Assembly (NCBI RefSeq): GCF_024612015.1 | Contig: NZ_CP102512.1 | Coordinates: 8,928,001 to 8,992,000, forward strand | Direction of reading: 5' to 3' | DNA from: Streptomyces sp. CA-210063 | GTDB taxonomy: Bacteria > Actinomycetota > Actinomycetes > Streptomycetales > Streptomycetaceae | Length of the DNA stretch: 64,000 nt | Part shown: piece by piece, positions 23,598 through 31,650 of the stretch | Numbering within the stretch: position 1 is the first letter of the stretch | Layout of the letters: every line of letters starts with the position of its first letter | The notes under the pieces: model-generated | Database searches by the model: none | Told to the model about the DNA's origin: nothing | The model's input: the letters and a program-made list of their open reading frames with translations, nothing else | Program-made: the position numbers and the translations under genes

Positions 23598-24581
23598 TCA
23601 GGACGTGGTCGGATCCTCGTAGAGGCGTACGGTCCCCAGGATCTTCCTCACCGTCGCGTCCGGAACCTCCTCGGACACCCCCGTCGGCCCGACGAACGAC
23701 CAGGCCACGAAGTCGCCCTCGGCGTTCTTGAACGCGAACGTGGTCGCCTTGCCGTCCGTCAGGCACTTCCCCGTCTTCTCCACTCCGGCCGACCGGGCGG
23801 TCCCCAGGCTGCCGGTGATCCCGGAGTTCGTCGTGTACGACTCGATCTTCGCCGACTCGACCAGCGACTCGTCGGGCTGCGTGTAGGCGCCGTAGACCCA
23901 GGTCCTGGAGTCCGCGCGGGCGATCTCCTCGGTGCTTCTGGCATTCCGGTCGCCCCTGGTGCCGGCGGCGGCCAGCCACCAGTGGTCCAGGTGCCCGTTC
24001 TGGTCGTCGTCGGCGCTGCACCACTCCTCCTTGAGGAAGGCGGGAGCCCGCATGCCGATGAGGACGTTCTCCTCGGCGTCGTCGTCCTCGGCGACGTACG
24101 AGACCCAACCGGGCTCCTTGAGCGCCCACTCGGCCGGGACGTCGAAGGCGACACCGATGTCCGGGTTCACCACGGGCTTCCAGCCCGCGATCGTCGCCTC
24201 CGTGCCGTCCCCGGACCGGGGGTTGGTCGCACTCGCCCGGGGAGAAGCCGACGCGGTCGGTGTGGCCTCCGACCCGTCATCGCCTCCGCCCCGCAGCAGG
24301 AAGCCGGTCACCCCGGCCGCGACCACCACGGCCGTCGCCGCGACGACCGCCACCAGCGTCGTACGCCTACGGCCTCCGCCGCCGGGCTGTGGCACGGGGC
24401 CGCCGGTGCCGGGCGTCGGCGCGCTCCAGGGCGCCTGGTGCTGGTGCGGCGCGCTGGACTGCTGGTAGGGGTTCGGCTGCTGCTGGTGGGGCGTTGGGGG
24501 CTGCTGGTAGGGGTTCGGCTGCTGCTGGTGGGGCGTTGGGGGCTGCTGGTAGGGATTCCGCTGCTGCTCTCCTGGCCACAT
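23598..24581 (-). CDS. PQ-rich single-pass membrane protein, paralogue 2
   Basis: 327 residues with the same plan as its neighbour: MWPG start, NPYQQPPTPHQQQP repeats, membrane segment (about 74-96), stalk, and an extracellular domain with GWKPVVNPDIGVAFDVPAEWAL and VPDATVRKILGTVRLYEDP. Two Cys are conserved (EEWCSADDD, TGKCLTDG). Sequence similarity along the full length shows tandem duplication, followed by change in the repeat part. Both are on the minus strand with 124 bp between them. No enzyme motif is seen; the domain looks like a cell-surface binding module. Confidence 0.85.
   Translation of the reverse strand: MWPGEQQRNPYQQPPTPHQQQPNPYQQPPTPHQQQPNPYQQSSAPHQHQAPWSAPTPGTGGPVPQPGGGGRRRTTLVAVVAATAVVVAAGVTGFLLRGGGDDGSEATPTASASPRASATNPRSGDGTEATIAGWKPVVNPDIGVAFDVPAEWALKEPGWVSYVAEDDDAEENVLIGMRAPAFLKEEWCSADDDQNGHLDHWWLAAAGTRGDRNARSTEEIARADSRTWVYGAYTQPDESLVESAKIESYTTNSGITGSLGTARSAGVEKTGKCLTDGKATTFAFKNAEGDFVAWSFVGPTGVSEEVPDATVRKILGTVRLYEDPTTS
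24471..24554. repeat. 42-bp tandem repeat in the PQ-rich gene, 2 copies
   Basis: Units beginning GTTCGGCTGCTGCTGG at 24471 and 24513, each encoding 14 residues (minus strand, repeats of PYQQPPTPHQQQPN). A degenerate part follows on both sides. Copy-number change would keep the frame. Confidence 0.85.
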
Positions 24582-24652
24582 GGGCGGAAACGATACGACG
24601 ATCAGCTGCCGCCCCTGGTCAGAGCTGGCTACTCGTGGGTAACATCCTGGTC

Positions 24653-25105
24653 ATGAGCGCAGACCAGATGTCGATCGGCGAGATGCTCGCCGCCACGGTG
24701 CCGATGGCCAGGACCCTGAACCTGGAGTTCCTGGAGACCACGCCGGAGAAGGCCGTGGTGGCACTGCCGGACCAGGGCGAGTTCCACAACCACGTCGGCG
24801 GGCCGCACGCCGGAGCGATGTTCACGCTGGGCGAGTCGGCGAGCGGGGCGATCGTGCTCGCCGCGTTCGGGGACCAGCTGTCCCGTGCCGTGCCGCTCGC
24901 GGTCAGCGCGGAGATCGCGTACAAGAAGCTCGCGATGGGCCCCGTCACGGCCACCGCCACGCTCGGCCGCCCCGCCGCCGAGGTCGTCGCCGAACTCGAC
25001 GCCGGACAGCGACCCGAGTTCCCCGTCGCCATCGCCATCCAGCGTGCCGACGGGGCCGTGACCGGCGAGATGACCGTCGTCTGGACCTTGCGACCCAACG
25101 CCTGA
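24653..25105 (+). CDS. Hot-dog fold thioesterase-like protein (DUF4442 type)
   Basis: 150 residues. The hot-dog signature is NHVGGPHAGAMFTLGESASGAIV (central helix HAGAMFTLGE), followed by AEIAYKKLAMGPVTATAT. There is no second catalytic motif. PaaI/DUF4442-like members hydrolyse acyl- or aryl-CoA thioesters. The start ATG 24653 is supported by length only; no clear ribosome site. It is divergent from the second PQ-rich gene (71 bp between starts). Confidence 0.85.
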   Translation: MSADQMSIGEMLAATVPMARTLNLEFLETTPEKAVVALPDQGEFHNHVGGPHAGAMFTLGESASGAIVLAAFGDQLSRAVPLAVSAEIAYKKLAMGPVTATATLGRPAAEVVAELDAGQRPEFPVAIAIQRADGAVTGEMTVVWTLRPNA

Positions 25106-25213
25106 GCCCGAGCGCGCCAATGCCTGACCCCGGGCGCGCCTCGGCCTGGCCCGGGGCGGGCCTCGTCTGCCCCGGTGTGGGGGGTGCCTAGAAGCTCGGG
25201 GGGTTCGGTGGAG

Positions 25214-25273
25214 TGGCGGGTGCGGGATGCGTTGTGGTTGATCGCGCAGTTCCCCGCGCCCCTTCAGGGCGCG
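25214..25273. repeat. Dispersed GC intergenic element, copy E
   Basis: TGGCGGGTGCGGG, GTTGTGGTTGATCGCGCAGT and TCCCCGCGCCCCTTCAGGGCGC with a short hairpin, 109-168 bp after the thioesterase stop. Confidence 0.85.
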
Positions 25274-25340
25274 GATGTTGAACTTCCCTGGTAGCCCCGG
25301 CCGACCCGAGGTGTTCCTCGGCATGCCCCTGAGCGCCCCC

Positions 25341-25381
25341 GCCCTCGTCGCCCTCCTGTTCCCCAACAGGGCGGCGAGGGC
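25341..25381. terminator. Bulged GC hairpin upstream of the esterase promoter
   Basis: GCCCTCGTCGCCCT (25341-25354) pairs with AGGGCGGCGAGGGC (25368-25381) with one wobble pair. It ends 16 bases before the promoter -35. It probably insulates the esterase from upstream transcription. Confidence 0.5.
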
Positions 25382-25396
25382 TTCCTGTTCGCTCCA

Positions 25397-25425
25397 TTGA
25401 CACGAGTCACTCTCGGCTCTAGTTT
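25397..25425 (+). promoter_or_regulatory. Vegetative promoter of the carboxylesterase gene
   Basis: TTGACA (25397-25402), a 17-base spacer and TAGTTT (25420-25425). This is a near-consensus HrdB-type promoter. The predicted leader is about 55 bases, with GAAGGAG at 25469-25475. Confidence 0.75.
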
Positions 25426-25485
25426 CCCCGCCGACACGCGCACACGTGGTTCTCCACGACGGCCTGCACGAAGGAGTGACGGCTC

Positions 25486-27066
25486 ATGTCAGAAACCGTG
25501 TCCCGGCGTTGCGGCGCCATCCGAGCAAGGCGCCTGGGCTTGGCGGTGATCGCTCTCGCCGCCGCCCTGCTGGCCCCCGCCCCCGCACAGGCCGCCGGAC
25601 CTCAGGCGACCCTCGTCCGGACCGACGCCGGCTGGGTCCGCGGCGAAACCACCGTCGAGGGACGGCAGTTCCTCGGCATCCCCTACGCCCAGCCGCCCGT
25701 CGGAGACCTCCGCTGGACCGAACCCCGGCCCGTCCGGCCCTGGCAAGGGGTGCGGGAGGCAGGTGAGTTCGGCGACAGATGTGTGCAGACGGCCAGTTGG
25801 GATCCCGGTTACGAGCAGCCGAGCCATACCGAGGACTGCCTGGACCTCAATGTCTACGTCCCGCAGAGCACGGCGCGTCGGCCGGTCATGGTCTGGCTGC
25901 ACGGCGGCGGGCTCACCGCGGGCGCCGGTGAGGACGTCGTCCCGGACGCCTTCGCCCGCCGTACCGGCACCGTCGTCGTGACCGTCAACTACCGCCTGGG
26001 CGCGATGGGTTTCCTCGCCACGCCCGACCTCGACGCCGAGACGAGCGACGGCGTCTCCGGCAACTTCGGGATGCTCGACCAGCAGGCCGCTCTGCGCTGG
26101 ATACGGGCCAACATCGGCCGCTTCGGCGGCGATCCGGGCCGCGTCACCATCGCGGGCGAGTCCGCCGGCGGCCGCTCGGTGTGCACCCAGATGGCCTCGC
26201 CGACCGCGAAGGGCCTCTTCCACGCCGGGATCGTGCAGAGCGGCGCCTACGGTGACTGTGCGGCCCGTACCCATGAGACGGCGGTGGCGCAGGGCAGGAC
26301 CTTCCTGGCCAGGCTCGACTGCGCGAACGTGGCATGCCTGCGCGGCAAGCCGGCCGAGGAGATCCTCGCCGCCCAGGCCGGACTGAACTGGGGCCCGGTC
26401 GTCGGCGGCGACTTCCTGCCCGTACAGCCGTCGGAGGCGTACGCCGAGGGGGCGGCGGCCGGGGTGCCCGTCCTCAACGGCGCCAACCAGGACGAGGGGC
26501 GCCTGTTCGCCTTCGCCCGCTTCGACGGGGCCGGCGCCCCGCTCACGGCCGAGCGGTACCCGGACGTCATGCGGACCGAGTACGGCGATCGCGTCCTCGA
26601 CCGCTACCCGCTGTCCGCGTACGCCTCACCGACCCTCGCCTACGCCACCGCCCAGGGCGACCAGCGCTTCGCCTGCCCCGCCCTGCGCCTGAACCGGACT
26701 CTCGCCGGGCGTGGACCCGTGTACGCGTACGAGTTCGCCGACCGCACCTCCCCGCCCTTCGCCTCGCTCCGCGACCTGGACACCGACTTCGACTTCGGCG
26801 CGACCCACGTCAATGAGGTGCAGTACCTCTTCCGGCACTTCGGCCTGGAGACCCCGCTGAACGCCGAGCAGCGCGCGCTGTCCCGCCAGATGACCGACTA
26901 CTGGGGTTCCTTCATCCGCGACGGGGTGCCACGGGCCGGGGGCGGGCCCGCGATACCGGCCGGAGGAGACAAGATCCTCACCTTCCGGACCGCCGCACAG
27001 GGAGGCAACGGACTGAGTACGACCGTGCACGGTGAGCATCAGTGTGGTCTCTGGGACAACCTGTAG
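25486..27066 (+). CDS. Secreted type-B carboxylesterase
   Basis: 526 residues. A Sec-type signal (twin-basic n-region, hydrophobic 18-33, AQA cleavage near 36) exports the enzyme. The alpha/beta-hydrolase triad is Ser226 in GESAGG, Glu337 in NQDEG and His441 in GATHVNEV; the oxyanion hole is HGGGL at 139-143, and LNVYVP lies near residue 122. Cys99 and Cys118 and two later Cys pairs could form disulfides, as in cholinesterase-like enzymes. It hydrolyses ester substrates outside the cell; no specific substrate is implied. GAAGGAG is 10 bases upstream of ATG, and a TTGACA/TAGTTT promoter precedes it. Confidence 0.95.
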   Translation: MSETVSRRCGAIRARRLGLAVIALAAALLAPAPAQAAGPQATLVRTDAGWVRGETTVEGRQFLGIPYAQPPVGDLRWTEPRPVRPWQGVREAGEFGDRCVQTASWDPGYEQPSHTEDCLDLNVYVPQSTARRPVMVWLHGGGLTAGAGEDVVPDAFARRTGTVVVTVNYRLGAMGFLATPDLDAETSDGVSGNFGMLDQQAALRWIRANIGRFGGDPGRVTIAGESAGGRSVCTQMASPTAKGLFHAGIVQSGAYGDCAARTHETAVAQGRTFLARLDCANVACLRGKPAEEILAAQAGLNWGPVVGGDFLPVQPSEAYAEGAAAGVPVLNGANQDEGRLFAFARFDGAGAPLTAERYPDVMRTEYGDRVLDRYPLSAYASPTLAYATAQGDQRFACPALRLNRTLAGRGPVYAYEFADRTSPPFASLRDLDTDFDFGATHVNEVQYLFRHFGLETPLNAEQRALSRQMTDYWGSFIRDGVPRAGGGPAIPAGGDKILTFRTAAQGGNGLSTTVHGEHQCGLWDNL

Positions 27067-27168
27067 GACTCCGCCGACGTCCGACTGAGCGGGTAGGCTG
27101 CCCCGGCGTGCGCTCCGTCGAGAGCGCACGCCGGGGGCCCTTGATCCGCTACATGGGAGGAACCGGCT

Positions 27169-27819
27169 TTGCACGTCCAGGAGTGGCTCGAAACAGTGCC
27201 CCCGCTCGCCATCTACCTGTTGGTGGGGCTGGTCATCGGCCTGGAGAGCCTGGGTATCCCGCTGCCGGGCGAGATCATCCTGGTCTCCTCCGCGCTGCTC
27301 GCCTCCCAGCACGGTGAGATCGACCCGTTCGTCCTCGGCGCCTGCGCCACCGCCGGCGCGATCATCGGCGACTCCATCGGCTACGCCATCGGCCGCAAGG
27401 GCGGACGCCCTCTGCTGGCCAAGCTCAACCGAAGGTTCCCCAAACACTTCAGCGAGAGCAACATCGCCGTCGCCGAGCGCTCCTTCGACCGGTGGGGCAT
27501 GTGGGCCGTCTTCTTCGGCCGCTTCATCGCCCTCCTCCGCATCTTCGCCGGCCCCCTCGCCGGCGTCCTCCAGATGCCCTACTGGCGCTTCCTCGTCGCC
27601 AACGTCCTCGGCGGCATCCTCTGGGCCGGCGGCACCACCGCCGTCATCTACTACGTCGGCGTGGTCGCCGAGGCCTGGCTCAAGCGCTTCTCCTGGCTGG
27701 GCCTGGTCCTGGCGGTCCTGATCGGCGTCGCCTCGATGCTGGTGATCAAGCGCAAGGCGAAGAGGGCGGCGGAGAAGGCGGATGAGGGAGAGGGCGAGCT
27801 GGTAACCGCTGGGGAGTGA
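27169..27819 (+). CDS. DedA-family membrane protein
   Basis: 216 residues from a TTG start fixed by GGAGG at 27156-27160 (8-base spacing). Family motifs: LESLGIPLPGEIILVSSALLA, GAIIGDSIGYAIGRKGG and FFGRFIALLRIFAGPLAGVLQMP with the conserved Arg pair. About five membrane segments; the tail is acidic and Lys-rich. DedA proteins are scramblases or flippases, including undecaprenyl-phosphate translocases (UptA). The uppP gene of the same lipid cycle lies 15 kb away, but the role here is unproven. Copy F of the dispersed element, with its hairpin, begins one base after the stop. Confidence 0.92.
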   Translation: MHVQEWLETVPPLAIYLLVGLVIGLESLGIPLPGEIILVSSALLASQHGEIDPFVLGACATAGAIIGDSIGYAIGRKGGRPLLAKLNRRFPKHFSESNIAVAERSFDRWGMWAVFFGRFIALLRIFAGPLAGVLQMPYWRFLVANVLGGILWAGGTTAVIYYVGVVAEAWLKRFSWLGLVLAVLIGVASMLVIKRKAKRAAEKADEGEGELVTAGE

Positions 27820-27820
27820 C

Positions 27821-27900
27821 CGCGCCCCAAAGGGGCGCGGGGCTGTATCGATGTGCGGCTCCGCCGCGTGGGCGCGATCAGCCACGTACCACCCGCAGAC
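27821..27900. repeat. Dispersed GC intergenic element, copy F (variant)
   Basis: Reverse-orientation variant. A perfect 8-bp hairpin CGCGCCCC/GGGGCGCG with loop AAA (27821-27839) starts one base after the DedA stop, followed by GGCTGTATCGATGTGCGGCT and a tail ending CACCCGCAG. The hairpin probably terminates dedA transcription. Confidence 0.8.
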
Positions 27901-27902
27901 CG

Positions 27903-28445
27903 CTATGCGCCGTACTCCTCCTGCGCTTCCCGGTGCGCCTTCGCCAACTCCGCGTAATGAGTCCCGTTCAGCGTCACCAACTCACGCTCCTCATCCGTGA
28001 GCGGCCGCTTCACCTTCGCCGGCACCCCCGCGACCAGCGACCCCGGCGGCACCCGCATCCCCTGCGGCACCAACGCCTGCGCGGCCACGAGAGACCCCGC
28101 CCCGATCACCGCGCCGTTCAACACGGTCGCGCCCATCCCGATCAGACAGTCGTCCTCGACCGTCGCCCCGTGCACCACGGCGTTGTGCCCGATGGAGACC
28201 CGCTCGCCGATCGAGACGGGGAAGCCTGGGTCGACGTGCAGCGTGCAGTTGTCCTGGACATTGGCGTCCGCGCCGATGACGATCGGCTCGAACTCGGCCC
28301 GCAGCACCGCCCCGTACCAGACGCTCGCCCCCGGTCGCAGCGTCACGTCCCCGATCACCACCGACGTGGGGGAGACGAAGGCGGCCTCCTCCACGTCCGG
28401 CTTCTTGCCGTCGAATGTCGTGATCAGGGCCCGCTGCCGGTTCAT
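27903..28445 (-). CDS. Gamma-class carbonic anhydrase family protein
   Basis: 180 residues forming a left-handed parallel beta-helix from hexapeptide repeats (VVIGDVTLRPGASVWYGAVLRAE and on). Zinc ligands His70, His87 and His92 sit in HVD and IGHNAVVHG, as in Cam-type and YrdA-like proteins. The catalytic Glu loop of archaeal Cam is absent, as in most bacterial homologues, so activity may be weak or different. It is soluble and cytoplasmic. Divergent from the acetyltransferase gene, another beta-helix protein. Confidence 0.9.
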   Translation of the reverse strand: MNRQRALITTFDGKKPDVEEAAFVSPTSVVIGDVTLRPGASVWYGAVLRAEFEPIVIGADANVQDNCTLHVDPGFPVSIGERVSIGHNAVVHGATVEDDCLIGMGATVLNGAVIGAGSLVAAQALVPQGMRVPPGSLVAGVPAKVKRPLTDEERELVTLNGTHYAELAKAHREAQEEYGA

Positions 28446-28575
28446 CGCCGCCTCCAGGTGATGGACAAGGATCAGTGTTCACCCGCACCGTAAGCCATGG
28501 GGAAGGCGTCGCGTGGGGTGAAGATCACAGCCCTGCGGCGTCATCCGGGTGCCGCCCGGTGAGTACGGTGAGCGG

Positions 28576-29325
28576 GTGCCGAAGAGCAAGAACACGTTCT
28601 CGTCCTGGCAGCGCCGCCTCACGCAGCGTGCCGTCCACGCGGGCTGGGCGTGGCTGCAGCGCACGGGATCCGTGACGGCCGAGCGACCCGGCCGCTTCCG
28701 CTTCGGGGCGATGGGAACGGGTACCAGACTGGCCTTCCCGCTCGGCACGGTCTTCGGTGAGCCGTGGATCCATCTGGGTGCCCACTGCATCATCGGTGAA
28801 CAGGTCACGCTGACCGCGGGGCTGATGCCCGACCTCGATCTCGGCGCCGAACCGATCCTGCGCATCGGTGACGGGGTCGTCCTCGGGCGGGGGAGCCATG
28901 TCATCGCCGATACGACCGTCACGATCGGCAGCGACTGTTACTTCGGGCCGTATGTGTATGTGACGTCCACGAACCACTCGTACGACGATCCGCACGAGCC
29001 GATCGGCAAGCAGTGGCCGCGGATGGACCCGGTGTCGATCGGGCCCGGGTGCTGGATCGGTACGGGGGCGGTGATCCTGCCGGGGGCGCGGGTCGGGCGG
29101 AATGTGGTGGTGGCCGCGGGCGCGGTGGTGCGGGGGGTGGTTCCGGATCACTCGGTGGTGGCCGGGGCGCCTGCGAAGGTTGTGCGGCGGTGGGATCCGG
29201 TGGGCGGGTGGCAGCCGCCTCTTCGTACGCCCCCGCCTGTGCCGATTCCCTCCGGGGTTACGCCGGAGCAGTTGTTGGCCTTGGCTGAGCTGGACTCGGA
29301 GGGGATGGGGGAGTTGGGCGCCTGA
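28576..29325 (+). CDS. Left-handed beta-helix acyltransferase (WbbJ/LpxA-like)
   Basis: 249 residues from GTG 28576 (upstream GTG 28549 is also in frame). Hexapeptide repeats run from LGAHCIIGEQVTL to VVAGAPAKVVRRW. The active-site loop TNHSYDDPHEPIGKQWP is typical of O-acetyltransferases of the maltose/galactoside type (His in NHSY, Asp nearby). Acyl-CoA donor and sugar or polysaccharide acceptor are likely. The C-terminus (GVTPEQLLALAELDSEG) is a small helical extension. Copy G of the dispersed element follows. Confidence 0.88.
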   Translation: MPKSKNTFSSWQRRLTQRAVHAGWAWLQRTGSVTAERPGRFRFGAMGTGTRLAFPLGTVFGEPWIHLGAHCIIGEQVTLTAGLMPDLDLGAEPILRIGDGVVLGRGSHVIADTTVTIGSDCYFGPYVYVTSTNHSYDDPHEPIGKQWPRMDPVSIGPGCWIGTGAVILPGARVGRNVVVAAGAVVRGVVPDHSVVAGAPAKVVRRWDPVGGWQPPLRTPPPVPIPSGVTPEQLLALAELDSEGMGELGA

Positions 29326-29349
29326 GAGCTCGGGGGCTGTGGTGCTGTG

Positions 29350-29406
29350 GCGGCTGCGGGTTGTCTGTGGCTGATCGCGCAGTTCCCCGCGCCCCTTGCG
29401 GGCGCG
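29350..29406. repeat. Dispersed GC intergenic element, copy G
   Basis: GCGGCTGCGGGTTGT, CTGTGGCTGATCGCGCAGTT and CCCCGCGCCCCTTGCGGGCGC, between the convergent acetyltransferase and EamA genes. Confidence 0.85.
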
Positions 29407-29438
29407 GCCTTGGGCGCCCGGAGTTGAGAGAGGTTCCC

Positions 29439-30296
29439 TCAGCCCGTCGCCAGCAGGACCGTGCCCACCAGTGCCAGGCCCGCCCCGGCCGTCTGGACGG
29501 CGCGTAGGCGTTCGCCGAGCATCGCGCGGGCGGCGAGGGCGGTGACGACCGGGTAGAGGGAGGCGAGGACGGCGGCGACGGTCACCGGGCCTTGCTGGGC
29601 GGCGAGCGCGTACGTGCCGTTGGCCGCCACGTCCGCGAGGCCGACGAAGGCGAACGCCGGGAGCGAGCGGTACGGGAAGCCGTCCGAGGGCAGGGCGGGG
29701 GCGCCGCGCTTCACGCTGATGTACAGGGCGGTGCCGCCTGCGGCCACGTTCGTGACGCGCTGGACGAACAGGGCGAGGAAGAGGCCCGTGAGCGTCGTGG
29801 ACGCCTCGGCGATCAAGGCCATCACCGCGCCGAAGCCGAAGGCCGCGAGCAGGGTGAGCAGGAGGGCCTGACGCTGGACGGGAGCCCCCTTGAACTGCGG
29901 GCCGCCCGCGAGCACGACGCCGGCGACGGCCACCAGGATGCCGACGAACTGCAGCAGCCCGGGGCGCTCGCCGAGCACGAGCCCGACGCCGACCGGGACC
30001 GCGACGCCGAGGGAGCCGAGCGGGGAGACGACGCCCATCGGGCCCAGGGCGAGCGCCTTGTAGAAGGCGAGCATCGCGACCGGGCCGACCAGTCCGGCGG
30101 CCACGGCGAACCAGAGCTGCGGGCCCGCCTCGCTCCACGCGCCGGTCGCGGCGACCAGGGCGCCCAGCACCACCACCGCGATCGACTGGGAGACGACGAC
30201 CACCGTGAGCGCCGGGACCCGCCGCGTCAGCAGGCCGCCGCCGAAGTCGGCCAGGCCCCACAACAGGCTGGTGGCCAGGGCGAAGAGTGCGGTCAT
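29439..30296 (-). CDS. EamA/DMT-family transporter
   Basis: 285 residues, ten predicted membrane segments in two EamA repeats. MTALFALATSLLWGLADFGG begins the first and MALIAEASTTLTGLFLALF belongs to the second; family patterns PLGSLGVAVPVGVG and ASLYPVVTALAARAMLGERL (the PxxxxLxxxxxGE signature) are both present. DMT proteins export metabolites. The gene is divergent from an XRE-cupin regulator with about 94 bp between starts, so it is likely its target. It is convergent with the acetyltransferase. Confidence 0.9.
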   Translation of the reverse strand: MTALFALATSLLWGLADFGGGLLTRRVPALTVVVVSQSIAVVVLGALVAATGAWSEAGPQLWFAVAAGLVGPVAMLAFYKALALGPMGVVSPLGSLGVAVPVGVGLVLGERPGLLQFVGILVAVAGVVLAGGPQFKGAPVQRQALLLTLLAAFGFGAVMALIAEASTTLTGLFLALFVQRVTNVAAGGTALYISVKRGAPALPSDGFPYRSLPAFAFVGLADVAANGTYALAAQQGPVTVAAVLASLYPVVTALAARAMLGERLRAVQTAGAGLALVGTVLLATG

Positions 30297-30315
30297 CGGT
30301 CGGCCTCGCAGTACA

Positions 30316-30362
30316 GTTCGCTGAACGAAGGGTGCACCACACCGTAGTTCATTGCATTGAAC
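30316..30362. promoter_or_regulatory. Two GTTC...GAAC inverted repeats between EamA and XRE genes
   Basis: GTTCGCTGAAC (30316-30326) and GTTCATTGCATTGAAC (30347-30362) share the half-sites GTTC and GAAC. Both sit in the short divergent promoter. They are the probable binding sites of the XRE regulator. Confidence 0.55.
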
Positions 30363-30389
30363 TCTGCCATTCAGAATATTGGACGGAAT

Positions 30390-30965
30390 GTGTCGGACCT
30401 CGACCTGCTGACCCAGTCCCTGGCGCGCAATGTCAAGCGCTGGCGCACCGAGCGCGGCTTCACCCTGGACGCCCTCGCCGCCCGCGCCGGAGTCAGCCGC
30501 GGCATGCTCATCCAGATCGAGCAGGCCCGCACCAACCCCAGCCTCGGCACCGTCGTCAAGATCGGCGACGCCCTCGGCGTCAGCATCACCACGCTGCTCG
30601 ACTACGAGCAGGGCCCCAAGGTCCGGGTCGTGCCGGCCGAGCAGGTGGTCCGGCTGTGGCACACCGAGGCGGGCAGCTACAGCAGGCTCCTCGCCGGCGC
30701 GGAGGCGCCCGGCCCGCTGGAGATGTGGGAGTGGCGGCTGATGCCGGGGGAGAGCAGCCGGTCGGATCCGCACCCCGTCGGCACGGTCGAGATCGCCCAT
30801 GTCACCGCGGGCGAGCTGGCGCTCACCGTCGAGGGCGCGGAGTACCGCGTCCCGGCCGGTGCGAGCGTCACCTTCGAGGCCAACGCGGCGCACGAGTACG
30901 CCAATCAGGGGGACGTTCCGACGGAGATGGTGCTGACGGTGTCGGTGCCGCCCGTGCAGCACTGA
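30390..30965 (+). CDS. XRE-family regulator with cupin sensor
   Basis: 191 residues. The HTH_3 domain (about 10-66) has the pattern ARNVKRWRTERGFTLDALAARAGVSRGML, and a cupin barrel (about 100-185) with GTVEIAHVTAGELALTVEG and the closing ANAAHEYANQG. The layout binds a small ligand in the cupin. Divergent from the EamA transporter, as in other regulator/exporter pairs. GTG 30390 fits the domain start; a TTG at 30357 is also in frame. Two inverted repeats between the genes support autoregulation. Confidence 0.9.
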   Translation: MSDLDLLTQSLARNVKRWRTERGFTLDALAARAGVSRGMLIQIEQARTNPSLGTVVKIGDALGVSITTLLDYEQGPKVRVVPAEQVVRLWHTEAGSYSRLLAGAEAPGPLEMWEWRLMPGESSRSDPHPVGTVEIAHVTAGELALTVEGAEYRVPAGASVTFEANAAHEYANQGDVPTEMVLTVSVPPVQH

Positions 30966-31008
30966 GACGTCAACGCGGCTGTCTGCGGGCTTTGTTAGCG
31001 TGCGGCCC

Positions 31009-31566
31009 ATGCGCGCACCCATCGGAGACTTCGACCACGCGACCCCTGCCCCCGACTGCCTCGACGACCTCGTCGGCCCGGTCGCCGACGCCGTCCGCGA
31101 CTGGCGCGGCAGCGTGTCCGCCGACCAGATCCTGTACGTCGAGACGGATCCGCAGTGGGCCGACACCGCGGTGTTCGTCCAGCACTACGGGCGGGAACTG
31201 CTCGAACAGTCCGCGAACTGTGTGGTCGTCGCGGGCAAGCGGGGCGGCGAGTCGAGCCTCGCCGCGTGTGTCGTGCTGTCCGCCACCCGCGTCGACGTGA
31301 ACGGCGTGGTCCGCCGCCGACTCGGCGCGCGCAAGGCCTCGTTCGCGTCGATGGACACCGCCATCGGGGAGACCGGGATGGAGTACGGCGGCATCACGCC
31401 CGTGGGGCTGCCTGAGGCGTGGCCGGTCCTCGTGGACTCGGCCGTCGTCGACCTGCCGTACGTCCTGGTGGGCAGCGGCCGGCGGCGCGGCAAGCTGCTG
31501 GTGCCGGGCAAGGCGTTCGCGGAGCTGCCGAACGCGGTGGTGGTGGAGGGGCTGGGGGTCGCCTGA
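31009..31566 (+). CDS. YbaK/EbsC-type aminoacyl-tRNA deacylase
   Basis: 185 residues of YbaK/ProRS-editing fold. It hydrolyses mischarged aminoacyl-tRNA in the family. Visible features: NCVVVAGKRGGESSLAACVV (conserved Lys and the glycine loop), RVDVNGVVRRRLGARKASFA and the GxxP loop GGITPVGLP, then VGSGRRRGKLLVPGKAFAEL. The N-terminal 45 residues are variable. No synthetase gene is adjacent. It is co-directional with the XRE gene, with a 43-bp gap. Confidence 0.88.
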   Translation: MRAPIGDFDHATPAPDCLDDLVGPVADAVRDWRGSVSADQILYVETDPQWADTAVFVQHYGRELLEQSANCVVVAGKRGGESSLAACVVLSATRVDVNGVVRRRLGARKASFASMDTAIGETGMEYGGITPVGLPEAWPVLVDSAVVDLPYVLVGSGRRRGKLLVPGKAFAELPNAVVVEGLGVA

Positions 31567-31650
31567 CCGGCGGGGCCTCGGTGCCGGAACGCCGGCGCCG
31601 GGCCCCGGGCACATGGTCCGGAACCCGGCGAGGTGCGGCGGAGAGCCGGC

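Larger units (their letters stand above)
25106..25485. other. 380-bp intergenic region before the esterase gene
   Basis: Holds copy E of the dispersed element, a large bulged hairpin (25341-25381) and a clear TTGACA promoter of the esterase gene. No gene is supported. Confidence 0.75.
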
